Made by a program: the position numbers and the translations under genes | Assembly (NCBI RefSeq): GCF_009729555.1 | Contig: NZ_WODC01000007.1 | Coordinates: 142,551 to 206,550 of the forward strand | DNA: 64,000 bases | DNA from: Pseudodesulfovibrio alkaliphilus | Lineage (GTDB): Bacteria > Desulfobacterota > Desulfovibrionia > Desulfovibrionales > Desulfovibrionaceae | Direction of reading: 5' to 3' | Notes under the pieces: generated by a model | What the model saw: the letters and a program-made list of their open reading frames with translations, nothing else | Databases searched by the model: none | What the model was told of the DNA's origin: nothing | In this document: positions 36,487 to 44,253 of the stretch, one piece after another | Layout of the letters: the number at the start of each line of letters is the position of its first letter | Position numbering within the stretch: the stretch's first letter is position 1

Positions 36487-37274
36487 CCGCCGCAAATCAA
36501 CCGGGACAACTCGCGATGAACAAGTCCGTTAGTGGCCAGGATGGTTCCTGCCCCCAGCGAGTAGTCCTTTCCACTGTCATATTCCGTCACCCTGCCTCCT
36601 GCCTCGCGGACCAGCAACCATCCGGCGGCGGTGTCCCACGGCCTGAGTGCACTCTCGTAGAACCCTGCATACCGGCCGCAAGCCACATAGGCCAGATCAA
36701 GAGCGGCAGCACCCACCCTGCGCACCCCCTGGACCCGCGGCAACACGGCCTTCAGCCGGTCAAGGATGGGCTCCAGGTGCTCCTCAATGGCATAGGGAAA
36801 CCCGGTGGCGATCAGTGCTTGCTCCATGGCCCCCTCGGTCGAAACGGTCACAGGAGCGCCATTGAGCAGGGCTCCGCCTCCCTCGCGCACGGAAAAAAGC
36901 TCGCCAAGGAGCGGCAGGTTGACCACCCCGAGAACCACTCTGTCCCTCTGCCACAAGGCGATGGAGGTGGCCACGAAAGGCAGGCCGTTGGCGAAATTGG
37001 TGGTGCCGTCCACCGGATCGATTATCCAGGTCAATTCACCGGGTTCAGTGGAGCTGGCCGTTTCCTCGGCCAGAAAATCCGAACCGGGTAGAAGTGCCGC
37101 CAGTTCGTCCTTGAGCATTTCCTCAACGGCGAAATCCGTCTCCGTGACCAGATCTATCCTGCCCTTGTGCGTCACCTTGCGGGCCTGCCCGGCGCCCCTG
37201 ACCACGATGCCGCCCGCCCGGACCGCGATGGATTCAAGCCCTGTCTGAATCCGTTTGACCTCATGCTCATCCAT
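36483..37274 (-). CDS. Inositol-1-monophosphatase family phosphatase
   Basis: A 263-residue lithium-sensitive phosphatase-family enzyme. Metal-binding motifs are FLAEETA near residue 68, WIIDPVDGTTNFANGLPF near 82, and the C-terminal RPWDTAAGWLLVREAGG near 205. The family dephosphorylates inositol phosphates, NADP or related compounds (SuhB, CysQ). ATG 37274 has GGGGAG six bases upstream; the earlier in-frame codons cross a terminator hairpin and are rejected. Confidence 0.9.
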   Translation of the reverse strand: MDEHEVKRIQTGLESIAVRAGGIVVRGAGQARKVTHKGRIDLVTETDFAVEEMLKDELAALLPGSDFLAEETASSTEPGELTWIIDPVDGTTNFANGLPFVATSIALWQRDRVVLGVVNLPLLGELFSVREGGGALLNGAPVTVSTEGAMEQALIATGFPYAIEEHLEPILDRLKAVLPRVQGVRRVGAAALDLAYVACGRYAGFYESALRPWDTAAGWLLVREAGGRVTEYDSGKDYSLGAGTILATNGLVHRELSRLICGG

Positions 37275-37287
37275 GGCCCGCTCCCCA

Positions 37288-37314
37288 TAAAAAAGGGCGG
37301 TATTCATACCGCCC
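37288..37314 (-). terminator. Terminator after the DUF6485-type gene
   Basis: On the minus strand GGGCGGTAT-GA-ATACCGCCC is followed by TTTTTTATG. It sits just upstream of the phosphatase start. Confidence 0.88.
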
Positions 37315-37340
37315 GGTTTCGTATTTCCCACAATGACAGC

Positions 37341-37544
37341 TCAGGACCTGCGCTGGATGAAGAATTGCACGGTCCTGTTGTATGTCTTCTCCTCCTCGGC
37401 GGTGAAGAAACAGGCCGGAATCTCACCGCGCTGCCTGTGGTAGTGCAGACATTCGCAACAGATGCCATGCTTGTCGCATGAGTAGGTGCATGTACAGTAC
37501 TGCTCATTGATCTTGGCCCGTGGGCACTGGTCCTTCTTCTTCAT
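37341..37544 (-). CDS. Small cysteine-rich protein (DUF6485-like)
   Basis: A 67-residue protein with eight cysteines in two groups: CPRAKINEQYCTCTYSC and HGICCECLHYHRQRG, then IPACFF. This pattern is typical of small metal-binding proteins seen in anaerobes (DUF6485). GAGGGG lies seven bases before ATG 37544. It is monocistronic, with its own terminator. Metal binding is inferred from the cysteine pattern; no role is known to me. Confidence 0.8.
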   Translation of the reverse strand: MKKKDQCPRAKINEQYCTCTYSCDKHGICCECLHYHRQRGEIPACFFTAEEEKTYNRTVQFFIQRRS

Positions 37545-37761
37545 TCGATAACCCCTCGTCACGCTACGCCTGGTTGCAGGATTCGTCGTTCGGCCATGGG
37601 CACCGTAGCCAATCAGAACCAGAGTGTCAATTATTCAAGCCTATTGATTGTAAGGCATTTTGCCAGACATCTCCCCCGGATAGTAGCAAAAAACCAGCCG
37701 ATTGACGTATCGTTCGGTGTCAAATACGTTGAATTGCATCATAAACAGATGTATGTATTAA

Positions 37762-39546
37762 ATGTCGCGCAAGCAGGAAGCGACCCCCCTGTTGTTATCA
37801 TCATCTGATCACGGACTGTCAGCCATGTGGGAAAAAGCGTTCAGCCAGGTACCGGGCTTCAACGGGAACCGCGAGCCGCTCCGGGCGCAATCCCTTGAAG
37901 AACTCAAGGAGCACCTTGACTATACCCACATCCGTCAGTGCCTGCTTCGCCCCTACTTCGAGGAAAAGGACTATCCAGTGGTGGAGGCCAGGGAGCTGCT
38001 TCCCTCCTTTGAGGTGGATCTGCATGAATACAAAAACCTGCCTGGCTTCAGCATGGTGGTCTTTGACAGGCCCCTGAATTCTTTTCAGGAGGTTTTTCAG
38101 TACGACGCCCTGCACGCGCCCACGGACTGGGAAATGCCCCAGGCTGCGGAATACGCCTGCCAGCTTGAGGAATCGGTCATCGCCACCAATGTCCGCACTT
38201 TTCTCAGCCGTCTGCCCAAGCGTCATCACGCAAGATTCCTTGAACATTTCGAAGGCCAGGACATTTGCGGAATGGACCTGTACGACGAATTGCTCCCTTT
38301 TCTGCTCGAATTGGAGCGGGCCCATGTGATGGCCCACGACGCCACGGGACGATTCACCCTTCAAGGGGTCTATGCCTCGCTGCCATCGAACCTCGACAGC
38401 GAGCTGAAGCAGTTCGGGCTGCGCATTGGCAAGTTCAAGCCTGGCAACAACATCATGTATGAATGCAACCGATTGTTCGTTTACCAGTTCATGATGGAGC
38501 TGTACGGCTTTCCCATCGTCTCGGAGCGGCGCACCTCCTCGGCCATGTTTTCCATCCGGCTGCTGCGTCAGAACCAGCGCTTCATCGTCCGCGTTCTGGG
38601 CCAGAGTGATCGGACCATCACCACACTCATGTCTCGCCAGGCGGACGCCCCTGCCAGGATACGCCGCTACCCCCGCGTGGAAAAAATCGCCCTGGTGCGC
38701 GTCAACGAAAGCCAAAAGGAGACCATAGAACTCCTTGAGGACCAGGGATTCTTCGTGGACAGCAAAAACCGCGTGGTTATTCTGCGCGTCACCTACCAGC
38801 AGCACGAATACAATCCGAAAAACGTGCGCGAGGACAGGGCTCTCTCTGTCCATCGCCAGGAGGTCGTTCACCCGTTCACCGGCCGGACAATCGACGCCCT
38901 GAACATCATCCAGAACGTCCAGAACATGATTCTGCGTCTCAACGACATCGTTCGCGGCGAATGCCGCATTCCCATCAGCTACCGCCGCAGCGAGATCATC
39001 CGCTCCACCGAGAGCCATGAGGATCGGCTCAAGGTGCTCTCCATGTGGCTTTCCAAGCACATGTACAGGATAGTTGATTACTCGGACGAATACTTCGCCC
39101 AGGTGGTCAAGGTGCTTGACGGCTATCTGCTCGCCCCCGACAATTACGATGTCTTCAGCGAGCATCACGAACTGCATCAGGAGGTATGGGGACGCTTCAG
39201 CCACATTCAGCAGGCGCGAAAGGTCCGCATTCTCGAAGAACTTCGCTGGCGTCGCTATCGGGGACAGCCGGTTTCCTACAAGGAAATGCTTGAGATCATG
39301 ACCGACATCCTCGGCGATCTGAAGTTCGAAATCGTCAACTATTTCGACAAACTGGTAGCCAAAGTGCTGATCATCGGCGAGGATGTGGCTGCCGATGCCT
39401 ATCTGCGGCGAAAGTATGTGGAAATCAAGGATGACTCCCTCTCCCCTTACGGCCTGGAAATCAGGCGGCTGTATCACCGCCTTGTGGCCCTGCTTGACGA
39501 GTTCCGTTCCATCAGAAAATCCCGTACACTAGGCGGCGCAGGCTGA
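37762..39546 (+). CDS. Conserved large soluble protein of unknown function
   Basis: A 594-residue protein I do not recognise. It has no signal peptide or membrane helices and is rich in charged and aromatic residues. The middle contains HPFTGRTIDALNIIQNVQNM and NPKNVREDRALSVHRQE; the C-terminal third is helical with many arginines. Codon use fits the host, so it is probably a resident gene. The start is uncertain: a promoter-like TTGAAT-N17-TATGTA at 37729-37757 would place transcription start at the first ATG, so ATG 37825 (MWEKAFSQ) may be the true start. gcvT follows about 130 bases downstream. Confidence 0.65.
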   Translation: MSRKQEATPLLLSSSDHGLSAMWEKAFSQVPGFNGNREPLRAQSLEELKEHLDYTHIRQCLLRPYFEEKDYPVVEARELLPSFEVDLHEYKNLPGFSMVVFDRPLNSFQEVFQYDALHAPTDWEMPQAAEYACQLEESVIATNVRTFLSRLPKRHHARFLEHFEGQDICGMDLYDELLPFLLELERAHVMAHDATGRFTLQGVYASLPSNLDSELKQFGLRIGKFKPGNNIMYECNRLFVYQFMMELYGFPIVSERRTSSAMFSIRLLRQNQRFIVRVLGQSDRTITTLMSRQADAPARIRRYPRVEKIALVRVNESQKETIELLEDQGFFVDSKNRVVILRVTYQQHEYNPKNVREDRALSVHRQEVVHPFTGRTIDALNIIQNVQNMILRLNDIVRGECRIPISYRRSEIIRSTESHEDRLKVLSMWLSKHMYRIVDYSDEYFAQVVKVLDGYLLAPDNYDVFSEHHELHQEVWGRFSHIQQARKVRILEELRWRRYRGQPVSYKEMLEIMTDILGDLKFEIVNYFDKLVAKVLIIGEDVAADAYLRRKYVEIKDDSLSPYGLEIRRLYHRLVALLDEFRSIRKSRTLGGAG

Positions 39547-39676
39547 CCGGCCGAGCAATATGACCGACACCCCGGCCGTGGCAGAGCCGCTGGCACGGGT
39601 CGCTCAGACGGTTCATCCCGGCGAACCCGAATTCATGCTCCCGACGACCAGACACACGTTCCGCAAGGAGGAAACC

Positions 39677-40759
39677 TTGGAATCCCTGGCAACCACCCCC
39701 CTCACCGACTGGCACCGGGAAAACGGCGCCAAAATGGCCCCCTTTGCCGGTTTCAACATGCCGGTGCAATACAAAGGCATCCTCATTGAGCACCAGCACA
39801 CCCGCGAAAAGGCAGGCATCTTCGACATCTGCCATATGGGCGAGTTCAAGCTGTCCGGCCCCGGCTCCATGGAGACGCTGAACAAAGTGGTCAGCCACGA
39901 CCTGACCACCCTGGACCCGGGAAAATGCCGCTACGGCTTCCTGCTCAACCGTTCTGGCGGCATTATGGACGACCTGATAATCTATTGCCTGGGCAAGGAT
40001 GAGTACATGCTCGTCGTCAACGGCGCCTGCCGGACAAAGGACTTCGAACACATCCGGGCCAATCTTGCGGCAGGGCCGGTGTTGGCAGACATCAGCGAGG
40101 AAACGGGCAAGATCGACGTGCAGGGACCACAAAGCCTGAGCGTTCTGGAAACCCTGACCGAAAAAAAATGGAACGAATTGAAATATTTCAACTTCGAACC
40201 CACGGACTGCCTCGGCTTCCCCATGCTTGTCAGTCGGACAGGATACACGGGCGAGCTGGGCTACGAACTCTATCTGCCCGCGGACAAGGCGTTGTCGGTC
40301 TGGAAAAAACTCGCCGCCGACGCACGTGTCGAGCCGGTGGGTCTTGGCGCACGCGACACCTTGCGCCTTGAGATAGGCTATCCGCTCTACGGCCAGGATC
40401 TGGACGAGGAGCACACGCCCGTGGAAGCCGGGGCCGGGTTCTTTCTGAAAAAGGAAAGCGATTACATCGGCAAGTCAGGACTCGGCGAGGTCCGCCAGAT
40501 GCTTGTTCCCCTGGTCATCGAGGGCCGCCGAACGGCCCGGCATCACGATGAAGTCCACCTGCCTTCGGGCGAGAAAGTCGGGGTTGTCACCAGTGGTTCC
40601 TTCGCCCCCAGCCTCGGGCATTGCGTGGCCTTGGCCTATATCCGCGCCGAAGATGTCAATGTCGAACGCTTTGTCATTAAAACGGCCAGGACTGAGCTAG
40701 AAGCGAAACGGACCGAGCTCCCCTTCTACAAGGAGGGAACAGCCCGGATGAAGGTCTAA
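39677..40759 (+). CDS. gcvT: Aminomethyltransferase (glycine cleavage T protein), TTG start
   Basis: A 360-residue T protein that transfers the methylene unit from aminomethyl-lipoyl-H to tetrahydrofolate. FNMPVQYKGILIEHQHTRE, HMGEFKLSG, RTGYTGELGYELYLP, GARDTLRLEIGYPLYG and FAPSLGHCVALAYI are family blocks. Translation very probably starts at TTG 39677, because AAGGAGG lies exactly five bases before it; the ATG at 39560 would add 39 residues with no family match and no ribosome binding site. No other gcv genes are visible here. A terminator follows. Confidence 0.93.
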   Translation: MESLATTPLTDWHRENGAKMAPFAGFNMPVQYKGILIEHQHTREKAGIFDICHMGEFKLSGPGSMETLNKVVSHDLTTLDPGKCRYGFLLNRSGGIMDDLIIYCLGKDEYMLVVNGACRTKDFEHIRANLAAGPVLADISEETGKIDVQGPQSLSVLETLTEKKWNELKYFNFEPTDCLGFPMLVSRTGYTGELGYELYLPADKALSVWKKLAADARVEPVGLGARDTLRLEIGYPLYGQDLDEEHTPVEAGAGFFLKKESDYIGKSGLGEVRQMLVPLVIEGRRTARHHDEVHLPSGEKVGVVTSGSFAPSLGHCVALAYIRAEDVNVERFVIKTARTELEAKRTELPFYKEGTARMKV

Positions 40760-40788
40760 AAACCTGCTCACTCGAACAAGACAGAGAT

Positions 40789-40811
40789 GGGACGCCTCGG
40801 CGTCCCTTTTT
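40789..40811 (+). terminator. Rho-independent terminator after gcvT
   Basis: GGGACGC-CTCG-GCGTCCC, a 7-bp perfect stem, followed by TTTTT. Confidence 0.85.
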
Positions 40812-40815
40812 GGTG

Positions 40816-41481
40816 CTATCGATCCGTTGTCAGCTCGTGTGCTCCAAGGGCGAGCATCTGCTGCTCCAGTCGCTCAAGTTCCCGGACCAGCACCGCCTCG
40901 GTCAGCTTTTCGTCCGTGACCTCCATGGGCTCGCCGATGTACACAGGGCAGCGCGTGAAGGGCATGGGCAATACGAAATGATCCCAGGACTTCTTAAATA
41001 TCTTTGCCCGCTTGGGATAGGCGCGCATGGGTACGATGGCCGCTCCCGCCTTCTGGGCCAGGTAGATGACGCCGCCCTTGGGTTTGTGTCTCGGTCCGCG
41101 TGGGCCGTCCACGGTAAAGACGGCCATGCGATTCTGCCCGGCCATAACCCGAACCGCCTGCAACAATGCCTTGACCCCGCCGCGAGAGCTGGACCCCCGG
41201 ACAGTGACATGTCCGAGGCGCTCAATGACCCGGGCGATGACTTCGCCGTCCTTGCTCTGGCTGACAAACGTGACCAAGTCGGAGGAAATGGTGTGGCCAA
41301 ACCCGGTCACGGGGAAAATTTCTCCATGCCATAGGGCCAGCACCAGCGGTCGCCGGTCCTGTCCTCGCTTGAGAATTTCGTCAAGGTTTCCATGGGGCTC
41401 AAAGCGAAGCGTGGCCACCCACGCCCGGTAGAAGGCGGCAAGGACAAAGGAAAGCTTGCCGGGATCAATGGAAATTTTCAT
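40816..41481 (-). CDS. DUF374 lysophospholipid acyltransferase family protein
   Basis: A 221-residue protein of the DUF374 branch of the LPLAT superfamily. LALWHGEIFP corresponds to the histidine-containing catalytic motif, and VDGPRGPRHKPKGGVIYLAQKAG is the strongest DUF374 signature (TxDGPRGP). In related bacteria such genes are linked to lipid A or Kdo-lipid acylation; the acceptor here is unknown. ATG 41481 has only a weak ribosome binding site; a GTG 48 bases upstream is possible. Confidence 0.82.
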   Translation of the reverse strand: MKISIDPGKLSFVLAAFYRAWVATLRFEPHGNLDEILKRGQDRRPLVLALWHGEIFPVTGFGHTISSDLVTFVSQSKDGEVIARVIERLGHVTVRGSSSRGGVKALLQAVRVMAGQNRMAVFTVDGPRGPRHKPKGGVIYLAQKAGAAIVPMRAYPKRAKIFKKSWDHFVLPMPFTRCPVYIGEPMEVTDEKLTEAVLVRELERLEQQMLALGAHELTTDR

Positions 41482-41652
41482 GAATTGGTCCGAGTGTTGA
41501 TTTAGGTATCCATACCGGGAGTTGTCCACCGACGCAAGGGCGACAAGCCCGAGGGCTTCGGAAGCCGGACCCCGGTGTCACACCTTGTATAAATCATATC
41601 TATTTGACCAAACGAGTCAGCCTATGATGGACTTACCGTCAAGGAGGACCCC

Positions 41653-42276
41653 ATGTCCGAAACCACCCTCGAATGCCTCGGCCTGCCCTGCCCCCAGCCG
41701 GTACTGCGCTGCAAGGAGGCTGTTGAAAGCCGCAATCCTCGACGCATCACGGTTGCTGTGGACAACGATGCGGCCAGGGAGAATGTCAGCCGCTTCCTGA
41801 CCACACGCGGCTACAGCGTGGAAACGAGCATGTCCGGCGACACCCGCATCGTCACCGGGACCAGGGGGGAGGCAGGCCCGATGCCCGGACTGTCCAACGA
41901 TCCGGCCCCGAACGACACCCATTCCGCCGTGGTCACAGGCCAGCGCATCCTTGTCTTCATCGGTGCCGACACCATCGGCTCGGGCGACGCCGAGCTTGGC
42001 GGTCGGCTGATGGTCAACTTCCTGTCCACCCTCAAGGAAATGGGCTCGGAGTTATGGCGCATCATTTTGGTCAACGGCGGGGTCCGGCTTTCCGTGCCCG
42101 GCAGTCCCTGCCTGGAGCAGCTTCAATCCCTTGAGACAGCTGGCGTCTCGGTACTGGTCTGCGGCACCTGCCTTGAACATTTCGGCCTGACCCCCCATCG
42201 CCGGGTCGGCCAGACCACCAACATGCTCGATGTGGTCACCAGTTTCCAGCTTGCCACCAAGACGGTTCACGTCTAA
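41653..42276 (+). CDS. yedF: Sulfurtransferase-like selenium metabolism protein YedF
   Basis: A 207-residue protein with an N-terminal TusA-like domain (ECLGLPCPQPVLRCKEA, Cys13 in the CPxP motif) and a C-terminal DsrE/F-like domain (ILVFIGADTIGSGDAELG, then VLVCGTCLEHFGL). This two-domain form is the selenium-linked YedF found in selenium-using bacteria, which suggests the organism makes selenoproteins or selenouridine. AAGGAGG lies nine bases before the ATG. It has its own terminator. Confidence 0.92.
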   Translation: MSETTLECLGLPCPQPVLRCKEAVESRNPRRITVAVDNDAARENVSRFLTTRGYSVETSMSGDTRIVTGTRGEAGPMPGLSNDPAPNDTHSAVVTGQRILVFIGADTIGSGDAELGGRLMVNFLSTLKEMGSELWRIILVNGGVRLSVPGSPCLEQLQSLETAGVSVLVCGTCLEHFGLTPHRRVGQTTNMLDVVTSFQLATKTVHV

Positions 42277-42284
42277 TACTCTTC

Positions 42285-42317
42285 GCGACGGGACGGTTCG
42301 TCCCGTCGCAATTCTTT
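42285..42317 (+). terminator. Rho-independent terminator after yedF
   Basis: A perfect 10-bp stem GCGACGGGAC / GTCCCGTCGC with a GGTTC loop, followed by AATTCTTTC. T content is modest, but the stem is strong. Confidence 0.78.
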
Positions 42318-42353
42318 CATGCAAACGCCAATCCGGCCGGATACCATAAAGTC

Positions 42354-43106
42354 ATGCCCCAAGCCCAGACCGTCCGTCTGAACAAGTTCCTTGCCCAGTG
42401 CGGCGTGGCCTCACGCCGGGGCGCAGACGAACTCGTCTTTTCCGGCAGGGTCGCGGTCAACGACGAGAGGGCCGATACTCCGGGCCTCCAGGTGGACCCG
42501 ACCCGTGACCGCGTGACCGTGGACCACAAGCCCGTGTGTCTGCCCGACGCAAAAGCGGAAATCGCCATCATGCTCCACAAACCCGTGGAGACAGTGACCA
42601 CGGCCCGGGACCCCCAGGGACGCACCACGGTGCTTGATCTGCTCCCGCCACAGATCGTTGACCGCCGCCCCTTTCCTGTCGGGCGGCTCGATTTTTATTC
42701 CGAAGGGTTGCTGCTGCTGACCACGGACGGCGAACTTTGCCACCGGCTGACTCATCCCAAATGGCACCTGCCCAAAGTCTACGAGGTGACCGTCCGCGGT
42801 GCAGTGCCGGAGAAGGCCATATCGATCATGCAGTCCGGGATGACCCTCAAGGCGGGGGACAGGCTGGCCCCGGCAGAGGTGGTGCTCCACCCTCCGGTCG
42901 CTGGCACCCAGGTTCTTGAAATCACTCTCATCCAGGGGCTCAACCGCCAGATCAGACGCATGTGCGAGGAGTTGGGGCTTACCATTCTGCGCCTTCGCCG
43001 GGTCAGACAGGGTCCGGTGGAGCTTGGCAACCTCAAACGGGGACAGTGGCGCGAACTGACCGATGCGGAACTGACTGCCCTGAAAAAGGCGGTCAGCCTC
43101 GCCTGA
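42354..43106 (+). CDS. rRNA pseudouridine synthase (RsuA/RluB family)
   Basis: A 250-residue pseudouridine synthase. An S4 RNA-binding domain (VRLNKFLAQCGVASRRGADE, residues 7-26) precedes the catalytic domain, in which Asp113 of GRLDFYSEGLLLLT is the nucleophile. GLNRQIRRMCEELGLTILRL near the C terminus is typical. RluB, which modifies U2605 of 23S rRNA, is the most likely assignment, but RsuA or RluE-like targets cannot be excluded. Confidence 0.9.
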   Translation: MPQAQTVRLNKFLAQCGVASRRGADELVFSGRVAVNDERADTPGLQVDPTRDRVTVDHKPVCLPDAKAEIAIMLHKPVETVTTARDPQGRTTVLDLLPPQIVDRRPFPVGRLDFYSEGLLLLTTDGELCHRLTHPKWHLPKVYEVTVRGAVPEKAISIMQSGMTLKAGDRLAPAEVVLHPPVAGTQVLEITLIQGLNRQIRRMCEELGLTILRLRRVRQGPVELGNLKRGQWRELTDAELTALKKAVSLA

Positions 43107-43460
43107 AAAGCTGTAAAACGCCTATCTGCGCCGTTAAGTGACTGTAGACGAATCGTTGAGCCAAGAAGGAAACTTATTCTATAAGCTCAACACGTTCAGT
43201 TCAGCAGATCGAGATGTCTGCTCACGCCAAGGCCCATGAAGGATAGTCCGGTAGGGGGAGAATCATGCCCCCGCATCCCAAAAGCGCATCTCTGCTCGTC
43301 TGCCCCCCAAAGCCTCGAAGATTCACCAACAGCTCACGAGGTTCGGCCTTGGATTTCTTTCACATCTGAATTCTCACCATTGTTTGCCACTCTGCATAGT
43401 TGGATTATTTCTACGACCCGCCAGCCAGGGCTTGGGCACATCGGCCGGACCGAACAGGAC
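43107..43460. other. Intergenic region with no gene seen
   Basis: About 350 bases between the pseudouridine synthase and the lolA terminator. No RNA gene, repeat or supported reading frame was recognised. A short frame at 43236 lacks any coding signal. Confidence 0.5.
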
Positions 43461-43492
43461 AAAAAAAGACGCGGCCTTATGGCAAGGCCGCG
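43461..43492 (-). terminator. Rho-independent terminator after lolA
   Basis: On the minus strand GCGGCCTT-GCCATA-AAGGCCGC (8-bp stem) is followed by GTCTTTTTTT. Confidence 0.88.
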
Positions 43493-43546
43493 CCCGTTTC
43501 CCTCAGAAGACCAACCCGTCCCGCAAGACGGACAAGGGCTCGCCCC

Positions 43547-44239
43547 CTAAAACCCCCGCGTATTGTCCTCCACATGAGTGCCCTCGGGCGGAGTGAAGGT
43601 GAACATGTCTGCCGCCAAAGGCACATCCTGCTCCACGTTGGAAAGCCGGACCTCATTGCCGTTGCCGTAAAAGTCCACAATCATGATCTGACGCAGCAAC
43701 CCCGTTGAGGGCTCCACCCCCACATAGGCCAGGACCATGCCCGGCTCGGGCTCCTTGGGTATCAGTTGGAGCACGGTGAAGCCCTTACCCCAGCGCTGGC
43801 GCACATCGTCCGCGCCCTGCCATTCGGTCTTGACCACGAAATCCTCCTTGAGATTGGCCCTGCCGGATATGAAGCGCAGCACGGTCTTGGAATCAAGAAG
43901 CGCTTCCACCCCGTACTTGATGGCTACCCCATCGGCCTCGATGTAGTCCCAGGCGTAGGCAGGCCCGAGCACAAGCAGTTCCTTCTCGGGCTCAATAGTT
44001 TCCCAACGCACCTGAGAAGGCTGACGGAACCAGATGCGGCCTTGTCGCCGCTCCACATCCCCGCTGGCCACATTGGTCAATTCCTGGACAAAGTCGCACC
44101 GAAATGTCTTGAGGCTTTCGTATCGCTGCTGGATAAGGTCCGGCATGTCCTCGGCCGCGATCCCCGCGACACCCTGCCCGAAACCGGCCAGAACCAGACA
44201 CACAGCAAGGGACCATGTCACGAAATATTTTCTAGACAT
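43547..44239 (-). CDS. lolA: Outer-membrane lipoprotein carrier protein LolA
   Basis: A 230-residue periplasmic protein with a signal peptide (about residues 1-27, ending near GVAGIAAED). The mature part has FRCDFVQELTNVASGDVERRQGR, the LolA beta-barrel entry, and IWFRQPSQVRWE, a strong LolA motif. It ferries lipoproteins from the inner membrane to the outer membrane. It follows ftsK by 14 bases, a frequent ftsK-lolA arrangement. Confidence 0.93.
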   Translation of the reverse strand: MSRKYFVTWSLAVCLVLAGFGQGVAGIAAEDMPDLIQQRYESLKTFRCDFVQELTNVASGDVERRQGRIWFRQPSQVRWETIEPEKELLVLGPAYAWDYIEADGVAIKYGVEALLDSKTVLRFISGRANLKEDFVVKTEWQGADDVRQRWGKGFTVLQLIPKEPEPGMVLAYVGVEPSTGLLRQIMIVDFYGNGNEVRLSNVEQDVPLAADMFTFTPPEGTHVEDNTRGF

Positions 44240-44253
44240 TTTCTAATCTCCTT

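Noticed and set aside
37819..39477. 552-codon minus-strand frame opposite the large unknown protein
   Set aside because: Both strands are open, so this was weighed. The plus frame has balanced composition and extends from a promoter-like region; the minus product is a valine/histidine-rich shadow.
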